Assembly (NCBI GenBank): GCA_965276785.1 | Contig: OZ255629.1 | Location: forward strand, 1,736,001-1,800,000 | DNA from: LMUY01 sp965276785 | GTDB lineage: Bacteria; Pseudomonadota; Alphaproteobacteria; Acetobacterales; Acetobacteraceae | Length of the DNA: 64,000 nt | Reading direction: 5' to 3' | Shown here: positions 35,592 through 44,682 of the stretch, piece by piece | Layout: each line of letters starts with the position of its first letter | Numbering within the stretch: the first letter of the stretch is position 1 | Position numbers and translations under genes: made by a program | The notes under the pieces: model-generated | Told to the model about the DNA's origin: nothing | Seen by the model: the letters and a program-made list of their open reading frames with translations, nothing else | Database searches by the model: none

Positions 35592-36583
35592 TGCGGCCAC
35601 CCGGTCGGGCGGCCGGCGTCGTCCAGCGGGTAGTGGCAGCGCACGCGGGCGGCGAACGCCGGGGCCAGCGCCGGGCGCTCGAAGGTGCAGCGCAAGGCGC
35701 GGTGGGGGCATCGAGGCGCGAACAGGCAGCCCTTAGGACGATCCTCAATCCCGGGCACCATGCCCGGGATGGTGGGCAGGCGCGGCTTGCCTTCGGCGCG
35801 CTCCGGCAAGGCGTCCAGCAGCGCCGCGGTGTAGGGGTGGCGGGGGCGGGCAAACAATGCAGCGGCCGGCTGCTCCTCCATGACTTGCCCGGCATACATC
35901 ACCTGCACGCGCTGTGCCGTCTGCGCCACCACGCCCATGTCGTGGGTGATCAGCACCAGTCCCAGCCCGCTCTCGCGCTGCAGCCGCACCAGCAGGTCTA
36001 GCACGCCCTTCTGCACCGTCACGTCGAGCGCAGTGGTGGGCTCGTCGGCGATGACCAAAGCGGGATTGCAGGCGATTGCCATGGCGATCATGGCGCGCTG
36101 GTTCAGGCCGCCGGAAAGCTGGTGCGGGAAGGCGCGGCGCCGCTGGTCGGGCGCGGGCATGCCCACTTGCTCGAGCAGTTCCACCACGCGGGCCCGCAGC
36201 GCCTCGCGCCGCAAGCCGGTATGCACCCGCAGCGCCTCGCCGATCTGCCAGCCGATCGTGTAGCACGGATTGAGCGAGGAGGTCGGCTCCTGGAACACCA
36301 TGCTGATGGCGCGCCCGATCAAGCGCCGGCGCCCCGCCCGGCCGATGCTGCGCAAATCGGTGCCGCGGAACGCGATCTGCTGCGCCTGCACTTGGCTGTT
36401 GGGCGGCAACAGGCCGAGCACCGCGAGCATGGAGACGCTTTTGCCCGAGCCCGATTCGCCCACCACGCCCAGCACCTCGCCGGCCGCCACGGTGAGGTCG
36501 AGCTGCTCCACCGCGTTGAACGACCCGGCCGCGGTGCTGAACGCCACCGATAACCCGCGCACGTCGAGCAGGGTGCCGCTCAT
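35588..36583 (-). CDS. dppD: Dipeptide/oligopeptide ABC transporter ATPase (DppD type)
   Basis: A 331-residue ATPase. Walker A is GESGSGKSV, the Q-loop is VFQEPTSSLNPC, the signature LSGGLNQRAMIAMAIA and Walker B is VIADEPTTALD. The C-terminal FAPRCPHRALRC holds the cysteines that can carry an iron-sulfur cluster in this family. The signature has an Asn where Gln-Gln or Gln-Arg is usual, a mild variation. Coupled by ATGA overlaps to both neighbours. Confidence 0.92.
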
Positions 36584-37491
36584 CGCCGCAGCTTCGGGTC
36601 AAGCGCGTCGCGCAACCCGTCGCCCAGCAGGTTGAACGCCATGACGGTGACGAGGATGGCCAGGCCGGGAAAGGTCAGCAGCCACCAGGCGCGCTGGTAG
36701 AACTGCAGCGCGTCGGCCAGCATGGTGCCCCATTCCGGCGTGGGCGGCTGCGCGCCGAGGCCCAAGAAGCCGAGGGCCGCCGCATCCAGGATGGCTGAGG
36801 AGAAGCCTAAGGTCGCCTGCACGATCAAGGGCGCCAAGCAATTCGGCAGCACGACCAGCAGCATCAGCCGCAGCATGCCCGCCCCCGCCGCGCGGGTGGC
36901 GATGACGTATTCCTTGGACAGTTCGACCCGGGCGGAGGCGCGGGACAGGCGGACATAGGCCGGCAACTGCACTACTGCAACGGCCAGCATGGCGTTGGTG
37001 AGGCCCGGCCCGAGAATGGCCACCACCACGATGGCGAGCAGCAAGGACGGGAACACCAGCAGCACGTCCATCACCCGCATGATGGCGACATCCAGCACCC
37101 CGCCGAGAAAGGCTGCGAGCAGGCCGAGGCAGGTGCCGGCCGAGAGCGACAACAGCACTACCACCGCGCCGATCAGCAGGGAGAGGCGGGCGCCATAGAT
37201 CAGGCGGGAGAGGATGTCGCGGCCGAGGCTGTCGGTGCCGAGCGGGAAGGCGCTGGTTTGGAACGGCGGGGCGAGGAAGTGCTCGCGGAACTGCTCCGCC
37301 GAACCGTGCGGTGCGAGTTGCGGCGCGGCGGCGGCGGTGAGGACGAGCGCCAGCATGATCACGAGGCCGAGCGTTGCGCCCGGGCTGGTGAGCAGGCTGC
37401 GCACCAGCATGAAGCGCGCCGGGCGGGGCGTTTGGGTGCTGACAATGGTTCCCTCACCCGCCTGCGGGAGAGGGTTGGGTTGGGCGGTCAT
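36580..37491 (-). CDS. dppC: Dipeptide/oligopeptide ABC transporter permease (DppC type)
   Basis: A 303-residue permease with about six transmembrane helices and the coupling (EAA) motif in RAAGAGMLRLMLLVVLPNC. FPLGTDSLGRDILSRLIYGA is the hallmark N-terminal block. The chosen ATG at 37491 encodes a first segment (NPLPQAGEGT) that comes from a palindromic repeat at 37451-37474. An alternative ATG at 37410 (MLVRSLLTSPG) would skip it and may be the real start. Partner of the DppB-type permease. Confidence 0.88.
   Translation of the reverse strand: MTAQPNPLPQAGEGTIVSTQTPRPARFMLVRSLLTSPGATLGLVIMLALVLTAAAAPQLAPHGSAEQFREHFLAPPFQTSAFPLGTDSLGRDILSRLIYGARLSLLIGAVVVLLSLSAGTCLGLLAAFLGGVLDVAIMRVMDVLLVFPSLLLAIVVVAILGPGLTNAMLAVAVVQLPAYVRLSRASARVELSKEYVIATRAAGAGMLRLMLLVVLPNCLAPLIVQATLGFSSAILDAAALGFLGLGAQPPTPEWGTMLADALQFYQRAWWLLTFPGLAILVTVMAFNLLGDGLRDALDPKLRR
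37451..37474. repeat. Palindromic repeat encoding NPLPQAGEG within the dppC 5' end
   Basis: CCCTCACCCGCCTGCGGGAG plus AGGG forms a hairpin with arms CCCTCACCCGC / GCGGGAGAGGG. It is a widespread REP-like sequence whose translation is the familiar NPLPQAGEG string. Here it is either in-frame coding sequence or an intergenic repeat preceding a start at 37410. Confidence 0.7.
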
Positions 37492-37576
37492 TCTGTCTCG
37501 CCCAAAATCGTCATGCCAAGGCTGGACCCATTCCCGTTCGGTTTATGAAAGGTGATGTCCTACAAGACTTTATCCT

Positions 37577-37688
37577 CATGCCCGGACTTGATCCCGGCAT
37601 CCACGCGGTAGTCGCCGAACGGCCGAGCAAGTCATGGTTCGCCCTGGCCAACCGGACCGCGTGGATGCCCGTGTCAAGCACGGGCATG
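37577..37688. repeat. 112-bp inverted-repeat element between dppB and dppC
   Basis: Left arm 37577-37609 (CATGCCCGGACTTGATCCCG and on) and right arm 37656-37688 (ACCGCGTGGATGCCCGTGTC and on) are reverse complements over about 33 bases with a few mismatches. The same arm is seen at 50861 and, as a simple hairpin, at 12809. A tail at 37679-37735 matches 8423-8475. It interrupts the otherwise tight dpp operon, leaving about 280 bases without genes. Confidence 0.75.
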
Positions 37689-37771
37689 ACGAGCAACTAT
37701 ACTTTGAGGCTGCAGGCTGTGGACCGGACAGCCGTGGGTCGAGCCCTGCCATGACGGTGAGGTCGGGACAG

Positions 37772-38755
37772 TCATCGCCGCAGCCTTGGGTTCAGCACGC
37801 CGTAGAGTGCGTCCACCCCCAAGTTCACCAGCATCACCACGACGGCGATCAGCAAGGTGCCGCCTTGCAGCACGGTATAGTCCCGCCGCTGCACGCTCTC
37901 GACCAGCCAATGGCCGACGCCGGGCCAGGAGAACACCGTCTCGGTCAGGATGGCGCCGCCGAGCAGCGAGCCCACCTGCAAGCCCAAAATGGTCACCACG
38001 GGGATCAGGGCGTTGCGCAGCGCGTGCACCACCACGACGCGCGCACCGCCCAGCCCCTTGGCGCGCGCGGTGCGCACGTAGTCCTCGCCCAGCACCTCCA
38101 GCATCGCCGAGCGCGTCATGCGGGCGATGGTGGCGAGCGGGATGGTGCCCAGCACGATGGCGGGCAAGATCAGGTGGCGCACGGCCGAGCCGAACGCGCC
38201 CGGGTCGTCGGAATAGAACAGGCTGTCGATCAGCATGAAGCCGGTATGCGGCACCACGTAGTAGAGGTCGTCGATGCGGCCCGACACCGGCGTCCATCCC
38301 AGCGCCACCGAGAACACCAGGATGGCCATCAGCCCCCACCAGAAGATCGGCATGGAGGCGCCGGTGACGGACACTCCCACCAGCCCGTAATCCACCGGCG
38401 TGCCGCGGTAGACGGCGGCCAACACGCCGAAGGGCAAGCCGAACAGCAGGGCGAACGCCATGGCGCAGAGGGAGAGCTCGATGGTCGCGGGGAAGAGCGT
38501 GGTGAACTCGGTCCACACGCGCGCCTGGGTGATGATCGAATGCCCCAGGTCGCCATGCAGCAACTGCCACTCGTAGTCGGCGAACTGCTTCCAGAGCGGC
38601 TGGTCGAGCCCCAATTCGTGGCGGAAATAGGCCAGCCGTTCGGGCGAGATGCCGTGTTCGCCGGTGCGCACCTCGATCGGGTCGCCGGGCACGGCATGGA
38701 CGAGCAGAAAGCCCGCGAGCGAGACGCCGACCAAGGTGGGGACGGTCAGCGCCAC
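37772..38755 (-). CDS. dppB: Dipeptide/oligopeptide ABC transporter permease (DppB type)
   Basis: A permease of about 327 residues with six helices: ALTVPTLVGVSLAGFLLVHA at the N terminus, PGDPIEV, and coupling motif ARAKGLGGARVVVVHALRNA. Family members usually begin a few residues earlier (RLLLRRVALTVP). Here the preceding in-frame codons are ATA ATC CGG CTG, with no ATG, so either the GTG at 38755 or a rare upstream start (CTG or ATA) is used. It follows dppA after 20 bases. Confidence 0.88.
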   Translation of the reverse strand: MALTVPTLVGVSLAGFLLVHAVPGDPIEVRTGEHGISPERLAYFRHELGLDQPLWKQFADYEWQLLHGDLGHSIITQARVWTEFTTLFPATIELSLCAMAFALLFGLPFGVLAAVYRGTPVDYGLVGVSVTGASMPIFWWGLMAILVFSVALGWTPVSGRIDDLYYVVPHTGFMLIDSLFYSDDPGAFGSAVRHLILPAIVLGTIPLATIARMTRSAMLEVLGEDYVRTARAKGLGGARVVVVHALRNALIPVVTILGLQVGSLLGGAILTETVFSWPGVGHWLVESVQRRDYTVLQGGTLLIAVVVMLVNLGVDALYGVLNPRLRR

Positions 38756-38775
38756 GCGGCGCAGCAGCAGCCGGA

Positions 38776-40386
38776 TTATTGGAGGTCCACCTGGTCGAAC
38801 AAGTGGGCGCCGAGCGGGCTCATGGTGTAGCCCACCACGTTCTTGCGCAGCGGCTGGAAGGTGACGGAGTGCGCGATCAGGAAGAACGGCGCGTCGTCAT
38901 GCATGATCACCTGGGCCTGCTCGTAGAGCTTGGCGCGGTCGGCCTGGTTGGGCAGGGTGGCGGCCTTTTGGATCAGCGCGTCGAAGTCCTTGTTGCACCA
39001 TTTGGAGGCGCTGCCGCCGCCCACCCGTGCCGCGGCGCAGGAGGCGAGCGGGGTGAAGAAGTTGTCGGGGTCGCCGTTGTCCCCGGTCCAGCCATATTCG
39101 GCGGTCTGCGCTTCGCCGGCCTGGATGCGCTTGCGGTATTCGCCCCATTCGTAGCTGACGATGTGCGCGTGGACGCCGACTTTCTCGAGGTCGGATTGCA
39201 TCAGCTCGGCCACGCGGCGCGCGTCCGGGTTGTACGGCCGCTGCACCGGCATCGCCCAGATGTCGGTGTCGAACCCGTTGGGGAAGCCCGCCTCGGCCAG
39301 CAGCTTCTTCGCCGCCGCCGGGTCGTGCGGGTAGTCCTGCACGGCGTTGTTGTAGGACCACATGGTGGGCGGGATCAGGTTCTTGGCCGGCTGGCCGGCG
39401 CCTTGATAGACCGCCTCCAGAATCGCCGCCTTGTCGATGGCCATGGTCACCGCCTGGCGCACCCGCTTGTCGGTGAAGGGCGCCTTCTGCGTGTTGAAGG
39501 CAAGGTAGCCGATGTTGAGCCCCGGCTGCTGCAGCAAGGTGAGCGCCGGGTCGGCCTTGATGCCCGGGAGGTCGGCGGGGGAGGGATAGGCCATCACCTG
39601 GCATTCGTTGGCGCGCAGCTTGGCCAGCCGCACCGCCGGGTCGGTGGTGATGGAGAACACCAGCGCGTCCAGCTTCGCCTTGGGTCCCCAATACTCCGGG
39701 AACTTGCGGTAGCGGATGGTGGCGTCGCGCTGGTAGACGACGAACTCGAACGGCCCGGTGCCGATCGGCTGCTGGTCGATCTGCTCCGGCTTGCCCGCCT
39801 TCATCAGCACGTCGGCATATTCGGCGGATTGGATGCTGGCGAAGTCCATCGCCAGGTCGGCCAGGAAGGGGGTTTGCGGCTCGGCCAGGGTGAACCTCAC
39901 GGTGTAGTCGTCCACCTTGTCGAGGGCAGTGATCAGCTTGGCGAAGCCCATGTCGCCATAGTAGTCATAGCTGCCGCCGGAGATCTTGTGGTACGGGCTG
40001 GCGTCGCTGCCTTGCCGGTTGAACGAGAACAGCACGTCGTCGGCGTTGAAGTCGCGGGTCGGCTTGAACAGGGCGTTGCTGTGCCACTTCACGCCGTGGC
40101 GCAGGTGGAAGGTGAAGCTCTTGCCGTCTGCCGATTGCTCCCAGCTCTCGGCCAGGCCGGGCTCGAGGCCGGTGCTGCCGTGCTTGAACTCGATCAGCCG
40201 GTTGTAGATCGGGCGATTGGCGTCGAACGTGGTGCCGGTGGTGTTCAGCATTGGGTTGAAGTTTTCCGGCGAGCCCTCCGAGCAATAGACCAGCGTCTTG
40301 GCGCCCGCCGGATGGACGGCGGCGAGCACGGCGCCGGCGAGCAGCCCGGCAAGCAGCGAGGAGCGGAGGCGGCCGGGAACGGTCAT
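38776..40386 (-). CDS. dppA: Dipeptide/oligopeptide-binding protein (DppA type)
   Basis: A 536-residue periplasmic solute-binding protein of family 5. Signal peptide SLLAGLLAGAVLAAVHPAGA, then KTLVYCSEGSPENFNPMLNT (the DppA-type start), LEPGLAESWEQSADGKSFTF, and a long second lobe with NIGYLAFNTQKAPFTDKRVR and WTGDNGDPDNFFTP. These are strong DppA hallmarks. It delivers di- or oligopeptides, or heme-like ligands in some relatives, to the permease. First gene of dppABCDF; the promoter is expected in 40387-40450. Confidence 0.94.
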   Translation of the reverse strand: MTVPGRLRSSLLAGLLAGAVLAAVHPAGAKTLVYCSEGSPENFNPMLNTTGTTFDANRPIYNRLIEFKHGSTGLEPGLAESWEQSADGKSFTFHLRHGVKWHSNALFKPTRDFNADDVLFSFNRQGSDASPYHKISGGSYDYYGDMGFAKLITALDKVDDYTVRFTLAEPQTPFLADLAMDFASIQSAEYADVLMKAGKPEQIDQQPIGTGPFEFVVYQRDATIRYRKFPEYWGPKAKLDALVFSITTDPAVRLAKLRANECQVMAYPSPADLPGIKADPALTLLQQPGLNIGYLAFNTQKAPFTDKRVRQAVTMAIDKAAILEAVYQGAGQPAKNLIPPTMWSYNNAVQDYPHDPAAAKKLLAEAGFPNGFDTDIWAMPVQRPYNPDARRVAELMQSDLEKVGVHAHIVSYEWGEYRKRIQAGEAQTAEYGWTGDNGDPDNFFTPLASCAAARVGGGSASKWCNKDFDALIQKAATLPNQADRAKLYEQAQVIMHDDAPFFLIAHSVTFQPLRKNVVGYTMSPLGAHLFDQVDLQ

Positions 40387-40527
40387 GGACGGAGCCTTTC
40401 ATGTCCGAAAGCAACGGCACCATCCTAGACCATCATTCTAGCGACAATGCTACCGGTTACCCCTGACCGTTGTCATCGCAAGCCGGAGGCGTGGCGATGC
40501 AGGGGGGTGGAAACGGTGTGCAATGCC

Positions 40528-40556
40528 GGATCGCCGCGCTTCGCTCACGATGACGA
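40528..40556. repeat. REP-like repeat copy downstream of polA
   Basis: GGATCGCCGCGCTTCGCTCA then CGATGACGA is a short member of the proteobacterial 'GGATCGC...CGATGACG' repeat type. It lies in the 238-base gap between polA and dppA, where nothing else is recognised. Confidence 0.45.
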
Positions 40557-40624
40557 AGCTGGGGGCGCCGCCGGTGCCGTCCCGCATCGGCATACGGACT
40601 ACGTGGCTGGATCAAGAATTGCTA

Positions 40625-43360
40625 CTAGTGGGCGGCGGCCCAGCTCGGGCCCCTCCCCGTCTCCACCACCAGCGGCACGGACAGCGTCGCTGCCCGCTGC
40701 ATCACATCTTTCGCAATGGCGGCCAGCTGGTCTGCTTCCTGTTCCGGCGCCTCGAACAGCAGCTCGTCGTGCACCTGGAGCAGCATGCGCCCGCGCAGGC
40801 CCGCCGCCGCCAAGGCGGCCGGCAGGCGGATCATGGCGCGCTTGATGATGTCGGCCGCACCCCCCTGCAACGGGGCGTTGCTGGCCTGGCGCTCGGCATA
40901 GCCGCGCTTGGCCGGGTTGCGGTCGGCGATGCCCGGAACCCAGCAGCGGCGGCCGAACGGGGTGAGCACGAAACCGCGGATGCGCGCCTCCTCGCGCGTG
41001 CTCTCCATGTAGGCGCGGATGCCGGGATAGCGGGCGAAGTAGGCGTCGATATAGGCGCGGGCCTCGCCGGCCTCGATGCCGAGCTGGCGGCCGAGGCCGA
41101 AAGCGCTGATGCCGTAGATGATGCCGAAGTTGATCGCTTTGGCCCGGCGCCGGATCAGCCCCGTCATCTCCGCCATCGGCACGCCGAAGACTTCGGAGGC
41201 GGTGCGGCTGTGGATGTCCTGCCCGGTGGCAAACGCCTCCGACAGCGCCGGCACGTCGGCCACATGCGCCAGCAAGCGCAGCTCGATCTGCGAGTAGTCG
41301 GCGCTCACCAGCAGGTGGCCCGGGGCGGCGACGAAGGCGCGGCGGATGCGGCCGCCCTCCTCGGTCCGGATCGGGATGTTCTGCAGGTTGGGGTCGTTGG
41401 AGGAGAGCCGGCCGGTGGTGGTGGCGGCCATGGCGTAGGTGGTGTGGACGCGGCCGGTGCGCGGGTCGATCTCGCCCACCAGGGCGTCGGCGTAGGTGCT
41501 TTTCAGCTTGGCGAGCTGGCGCCATTCCAGGATGCGGGCCGGGAGCTCGGCGCCGGCTTCGGCGAGTTGCTGCAGCGCGGCGGCATCGGTGCCCCAGGTG
41601 CCGCTGCCGGTGCGGCGGCCGCCGGGCAGCTTCATCTCGTCGAACAGGATTTCGCCCAGGACCTTGGGGCTGCCGAGATTGAAGGTGCGGCCGGCGAGGC
41701 GATGGATATCGGTCTCGGCGGCCGCCATGCGCTCGCCGAAATCGGCCGAGAGGCGGCGCAGTTCCTCCTCATCCACCCGGATGCCGGCGCGCTCCATGTC
41801 CGCGAGCACGGGGATGAGGCGGCGCTCCAGCTGGTGGTAAAGCTGCGTGCTGCGGGCCGCGGCCAGGCGGGGGCGCAGCGCGTGCCACAGCCGCAGGGTG
41901 CAATCGGCCGCTTCGGCGACCACGGACGCGGCACGGTCCGGCGGCACGTGGGCCAGCGGCAGCCGGGCGCGGCCGGTGCCGGTGACGCTGTCGAGGGTGG
42001 CCAAGCCATGGCCGAGATGGAGGCGGGCCAGGTCCTCCAGCTCATGGGCATGGGCGCCGGCATCCTGCGCGTAAGACAGCAGCATGGTGTCGTCGACGCA
42101 GGCGGGCGGCGCGAACCCGTCCAAGGCGCGGAGCCCGGCCTTGGCGTCGTGCAGAACCAGCAAAACCGAGCGGTCGGCGAGCACCGGGGCGAGTGCGGCT
42201 TGGGCTTCGGCGAGCGAGAGTTGCTGCACCGGCTGCTCCAGCGTGGCCTGGTGGGCGAGCGGCAGGTAGGCGGCGTGGCCGGGAGCCGACGCTAGCCCCA
42301 GGCCGATCAACGCGCCCTGTTCCAGCAGCGGGGTGATCGCCAGCAGGCCGCAGCCGGCCGCGGCGGCAAGCAGGCTGGCAAGCGCGGCGGACTCGGTGAT
42401 GACCGGATAGGGGCCGAAGCTTGCTACCGCCTCCGGCGGCGGGGCGGGCGGCGCATCCTCGCCCACCGGGCCGTCCAGCCCCAGACGGGTGGCGGTGGAG
42501 CGAAAGCCCATGCCGTGCAGCCAGGCGCTGAGCGTGGCCCGCTCGGGTTGCTTGACGCCGAGCGCATCCAGGGGGGCGGGCAGCGGCGCGTCGTCGCGCA
42601 GGATGACCAGTTGACGGGACAGGCGGGCCTGGTCGGCGTGGGTGATGAGCAGTTCGCGCCGCTTGGATGGCTTCATGGCGGGGGCGGCGGCCAGCACGCT
42701 GTCGAGGTCGCCGAACTCGCTGAGCAACTGGCAGGCGGTCTTGGGGCCGATGCCGGGCACGCCGGGCACGTTGTCCACGCTGTCGCCCATTAGGGCCAGA
42801 AGGTCGATCATGTGCTCGGGGCCGCAGCCGAACTTTTCGCGCACTTCGTCGGGGCCGATCGGCTTTTGTTTGATCGGGTCCTGCAGCATCACGCCGGGGC
42901 GGATGAGCTGCATGAGGTCCTTGTCGGAGGAGACGATGGTGACCCGGCCGCCCGCCTCCACGGCGGCGCGGGCATAGGCGGCGATCAGGTCGTCGGCCTC
43001 CCAGTCGGGCAGCTCCAGCGCGGGGACGTTGAAGGCGACGGTGGCGTCGCGCACCAGGCTGAATTGGGGGATGAGCTCGGGGGGCGGCTCGGGGCGCTGG
43101 GCCTTGTAGCGGTCGTACAAGCGGTTGCGGAAGGTGGTGCGGCCGGCGTCGAAGATCACCGCTAGGTGGGTGCCGACGTGGTCCTTGAGCAGGCGCGCCA
43201 GCATGTTGGTGAAGCCGAACACGGCGTTCACCGGGGTGCCGTCGGGGCGCGACATCGGCGGGAGGGCGTGGAAGGCGCGGAAAATAAAACCCGAGCCGTC
43301 GACCAGCACGAGATGCAGCGGGTCGGCTCCGCTCAGTGGCCGCGGTGCGGCTGCGCTCAA
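40625..43360 (-). CDS. polA: DNA polymerase I, proofreading domain degenerate
   Basis: A 911-residue polymerase. Residues 15-290 form the 5' nuclease (LVLVDGSGFIFRAFHALP, DALGV end). The polymerase has motif A LVSADYSQIELRLLAH (Asp688), motif B RRRAKAINFGIIYG and motif C QVHDELLFE. In between, the 3'-5' exonuclease keeps its fold but lacks its acidic residues: motif I reads LLAITPLLE, motif II LVLHDAKAGL and motif III VVAEAADCTL. It fills gaps and removes Okazaki primers, probably without proofreading. The start is a TTG at 43360 overlapping the zinc-finger stop (TTGA) after GAGG. Confidence 0.96.
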   Translation of the reverse strand: MSAAAPRPLSGADPLHLVLVDGSGFIFRAFHALPPMSRPDGTPVNAVFGFTNMLARLLKDHVGTHLAVIFDAGRTTFRNRLYDRYKAQRPEPPPELIPQFSLVRDATVAFNVPALELPDWEADDLIAAYARAAVEAGGRVTIVSSDKDLMQLIRPGVMLQDPIKQKPIGPDEVREKFGCGPEHMIDLLALMGDSVDNVPGVPGIGPKTACQLLSEFGDLDSVLAAAPAMKPSKRRELLITHADQARLSRQLVILRDDAPLPAPLDALGVKQPERATLSAWLHGMGFRSTATRLGLDGPVGEDAPPAPPPEAVASFGPYPVITESAALASLLAAAAGCGLLAITPLLEQGALIGLGLASAPGHAAYLPLAHQATLEQPVQQLSLAEAQAALAPVLADRSVLLVLHDAKAGLRALDGFAPPACVDDTMLLSYAQDAGAHAHELEDLARLHLGHGLATLDSVTGTGRARLPLAHVPPDRAASVVAEAADCTLRLWHALRPRLAAARSTQLYHQLERRLIPVLADMERAGIRVDEEELRRLSADFGERMAAAETDIHRLAGRTFNLGSPKVLGEILFDEMKLPGGRRTGSGTWGTDAAALQQLAEAGAELPARILEWRQLAKLKSTYADALVGEIDPRTGRVHTTYAMAATTTGRLSSNDPNLQNIPIRTEEGGRIRRAFVAAPGHLLVSADYSQIELRLLAHVADVPALSEAFATGQDIHSRTASEVFGVPMAEMTGLIRRRAKAINFGIIYGISAFGLGRQLGIEAGEARAYIDAYFARYPGIRAYMESTREEARIRGFVLTPFGRRCWVPGIADRNPAKRGYAERQASNAPLQGGAADIIKRAMIRLPAALAAAGLRGRMLLQVHDELLFEAPEQEADQLAAIAKDVMQRAATLSVPLVVETGRGPSWAAAH

Positions 43361-43575
43361 TGGTCCTCGCCGCCTGCCCCGGGGTTCAGCACGAAGACGC
43401 GCGAGCAATAGGGGCAATAGGTCTGGTCGTGCACGATGCGCAGCCAGACCCGCGGGTGGCCGCCGCCGTCGCTGCCGCCGTCGCAGGCCACCACGCGCTC
43501 GTCGACATGGATGATCTCGTGCTGGCCGGCGGGGACGCCGATCGGCGTTGCTGGCGTGTCGGCGCCGAACGGCAT
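43357..43575 (-). CDS. Small CHCC zinc-finger protein
   Basis: A 72-residue protein. The second half, VACDGG, then HPRVWLRI and DQTYCPYCSRVFVL, places Cys, His, Cys and Cys as in the NDUFS6-like CHCC zinc-ribbon family of Alphaproteobacteria (related to the complex I accessory subunit). It may help assemble respiratory complex I or bind nucleic acid. The stop overlaps the polA start (TTGA), so translation of PolA probably depends on it. It is divergent from the lipase-like gene. Confidence 0.8.
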   Translation of the reverse strand: MPFGADTPATPIGVPAGQHEIIHVDERVVACDGGSDGGGHPRVWLRIVHDQTYCPYCSRVFVLNPGAGGEDH

Positions 43576-43601
43576 GTCAACCTCGTACTGGTAGGGGACG
43601 C

Positions 43602-44660
43602 ATGGGGATGATAGCTAGCTGGGCGATGACTTCAACCACCCGCATCCTGCTGGCTGCCGCCCTGCTCGCCTTGAGCGGCTGCAGCAGCGCCCGCCTGCCG
43701 CCCTATGGCGCACCGGGCCAGCCGGTCGCCAGCCATCCGGCGCCCGATACCTCGTTCACCATGACGGACGGCGCGGTGTTGCCGGTGCGGACTTGGCTGC
43801 CAGGGGGGCTGCCGGATGGGGCGCCGAGCGCCGTCATCCTGGCGCTGCACGGGTTCAACGACAGCCGCGACCAATGGGCGCTGCCCGCCGCCAGCTTCAC
43901 CGGCGCCGGCATGGCGGTGTTCGCCCCGGATCAGCGCGGCTTCGGCGACACCAAGGAGCGCGGGTCCTGGCCCGGCGTGCCCGCGCTGGTGCACGACGCC
44001 GACACCATGGCCCGCCTGCTGATCGCGCGCTATCCGGGCACTCCCGTCTATGTCATGGGGGAGAGCATGGGGGGCGCCGTGGCGCTCGACCTGGCCGCCG
44101 AACCCAATCCGCCGCCGATTGCGGGCACCATCATGCTGTCGCCGGCGGTTTGGGGCCGCTCGGAGCAAGGGCTGGTGCTGGCGAGCGCGCTGTGGCTGAC
44201 CGACACGGTGGCGCCCGGCTACCGGATTACGGCGAGCGACGTGCCGGTGCGGGTTCATGCCAGCGACAACCGGGCGGCGTTGATTGCGCTGGCGGAAGAC
44301 CCGCTGACGATCCGCACTACCAAGGTCTCCACCCTGGCGGGGCTGGTGGACCTGATGGACAGCGCGCAGGCCGCGGCACCCCACGTGGCAGGGCGCACGT
44401 TCCTGGCCTATGGCGGGCATGACGACCTGATCCCGCCTAGCGCGATGGCGGTGGCCTGGGCGCATCTGCCGGCAACCACGCGGCGGGCGCTGTATCCCAA
44501 TGGCTACCACCTGCTGATGCGCGACTTGGACCGGCAAGCGGTGATCGACGACGTGATAGCCTGGATCCGCACCCCGGACGGGCTGCTGCCGTCGGGGGCG
44601 GATTTCGCGGCGGCGGCTTGGGCGACGCGGTTCAATCCGGGGGGTGGCCTCACGTTCTGA
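43602..44660 (+). CDS. Alpha/beta hydrolase lipoprotein (monoacylglycerol-lipase type)
   Basis: A lipoprotein of about 352 residues. Signal and lipobox are RILLAAALLALSGC, so the protein is probably anchored to a membrane. The hydrolase_4 fold has ALHGFNDSRDQW, the nucleophile VMGESMGGAVAL, GGHDDLIPPS with the acid, and NGYHLLMRD with the catalytic His. It resembles monoacylglycerol lipase or lysophospholipase. The preferred ATG at 43602 follows AGGGGA; ATGs at 43608 and 43626 are also in frame. It lies just upstream of tRNA-Arg. Confidence 0.87.
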   Translation: MGMIASWAMTSTTRILLAAALLALSGCSSARLPPYGAPGQPVASHPAPDTSFTMTDGAVLPVRTWLPGGLPDGAPSAVILALHGFNDSRDQWALPAASFTGAGMAVFAPDQRGFGDTKERGSWPGVPALVHDADTMARLLIARYPGTPVYVMGESMGGAVALDLAAEPNPPPIAGTIMLSPAVWGRSEQGLVLASALWLTDTVAPGYRITASDVPVRVHASDNRAALIALAEDPLTIRTTKVSTLAGLVDLMDSAQAAAPHVAGRTFLAYGGHDDLIPPSAMAVAWAHLPATTRRALYPNGYHLLMRDLDRQAVIDDVIAWIRTPDGLLPSGADFAAAAWATRFNPGGGLTF

Positions 44661-44682
44661 TCTGGGCTAGACGGAGGGGGTT

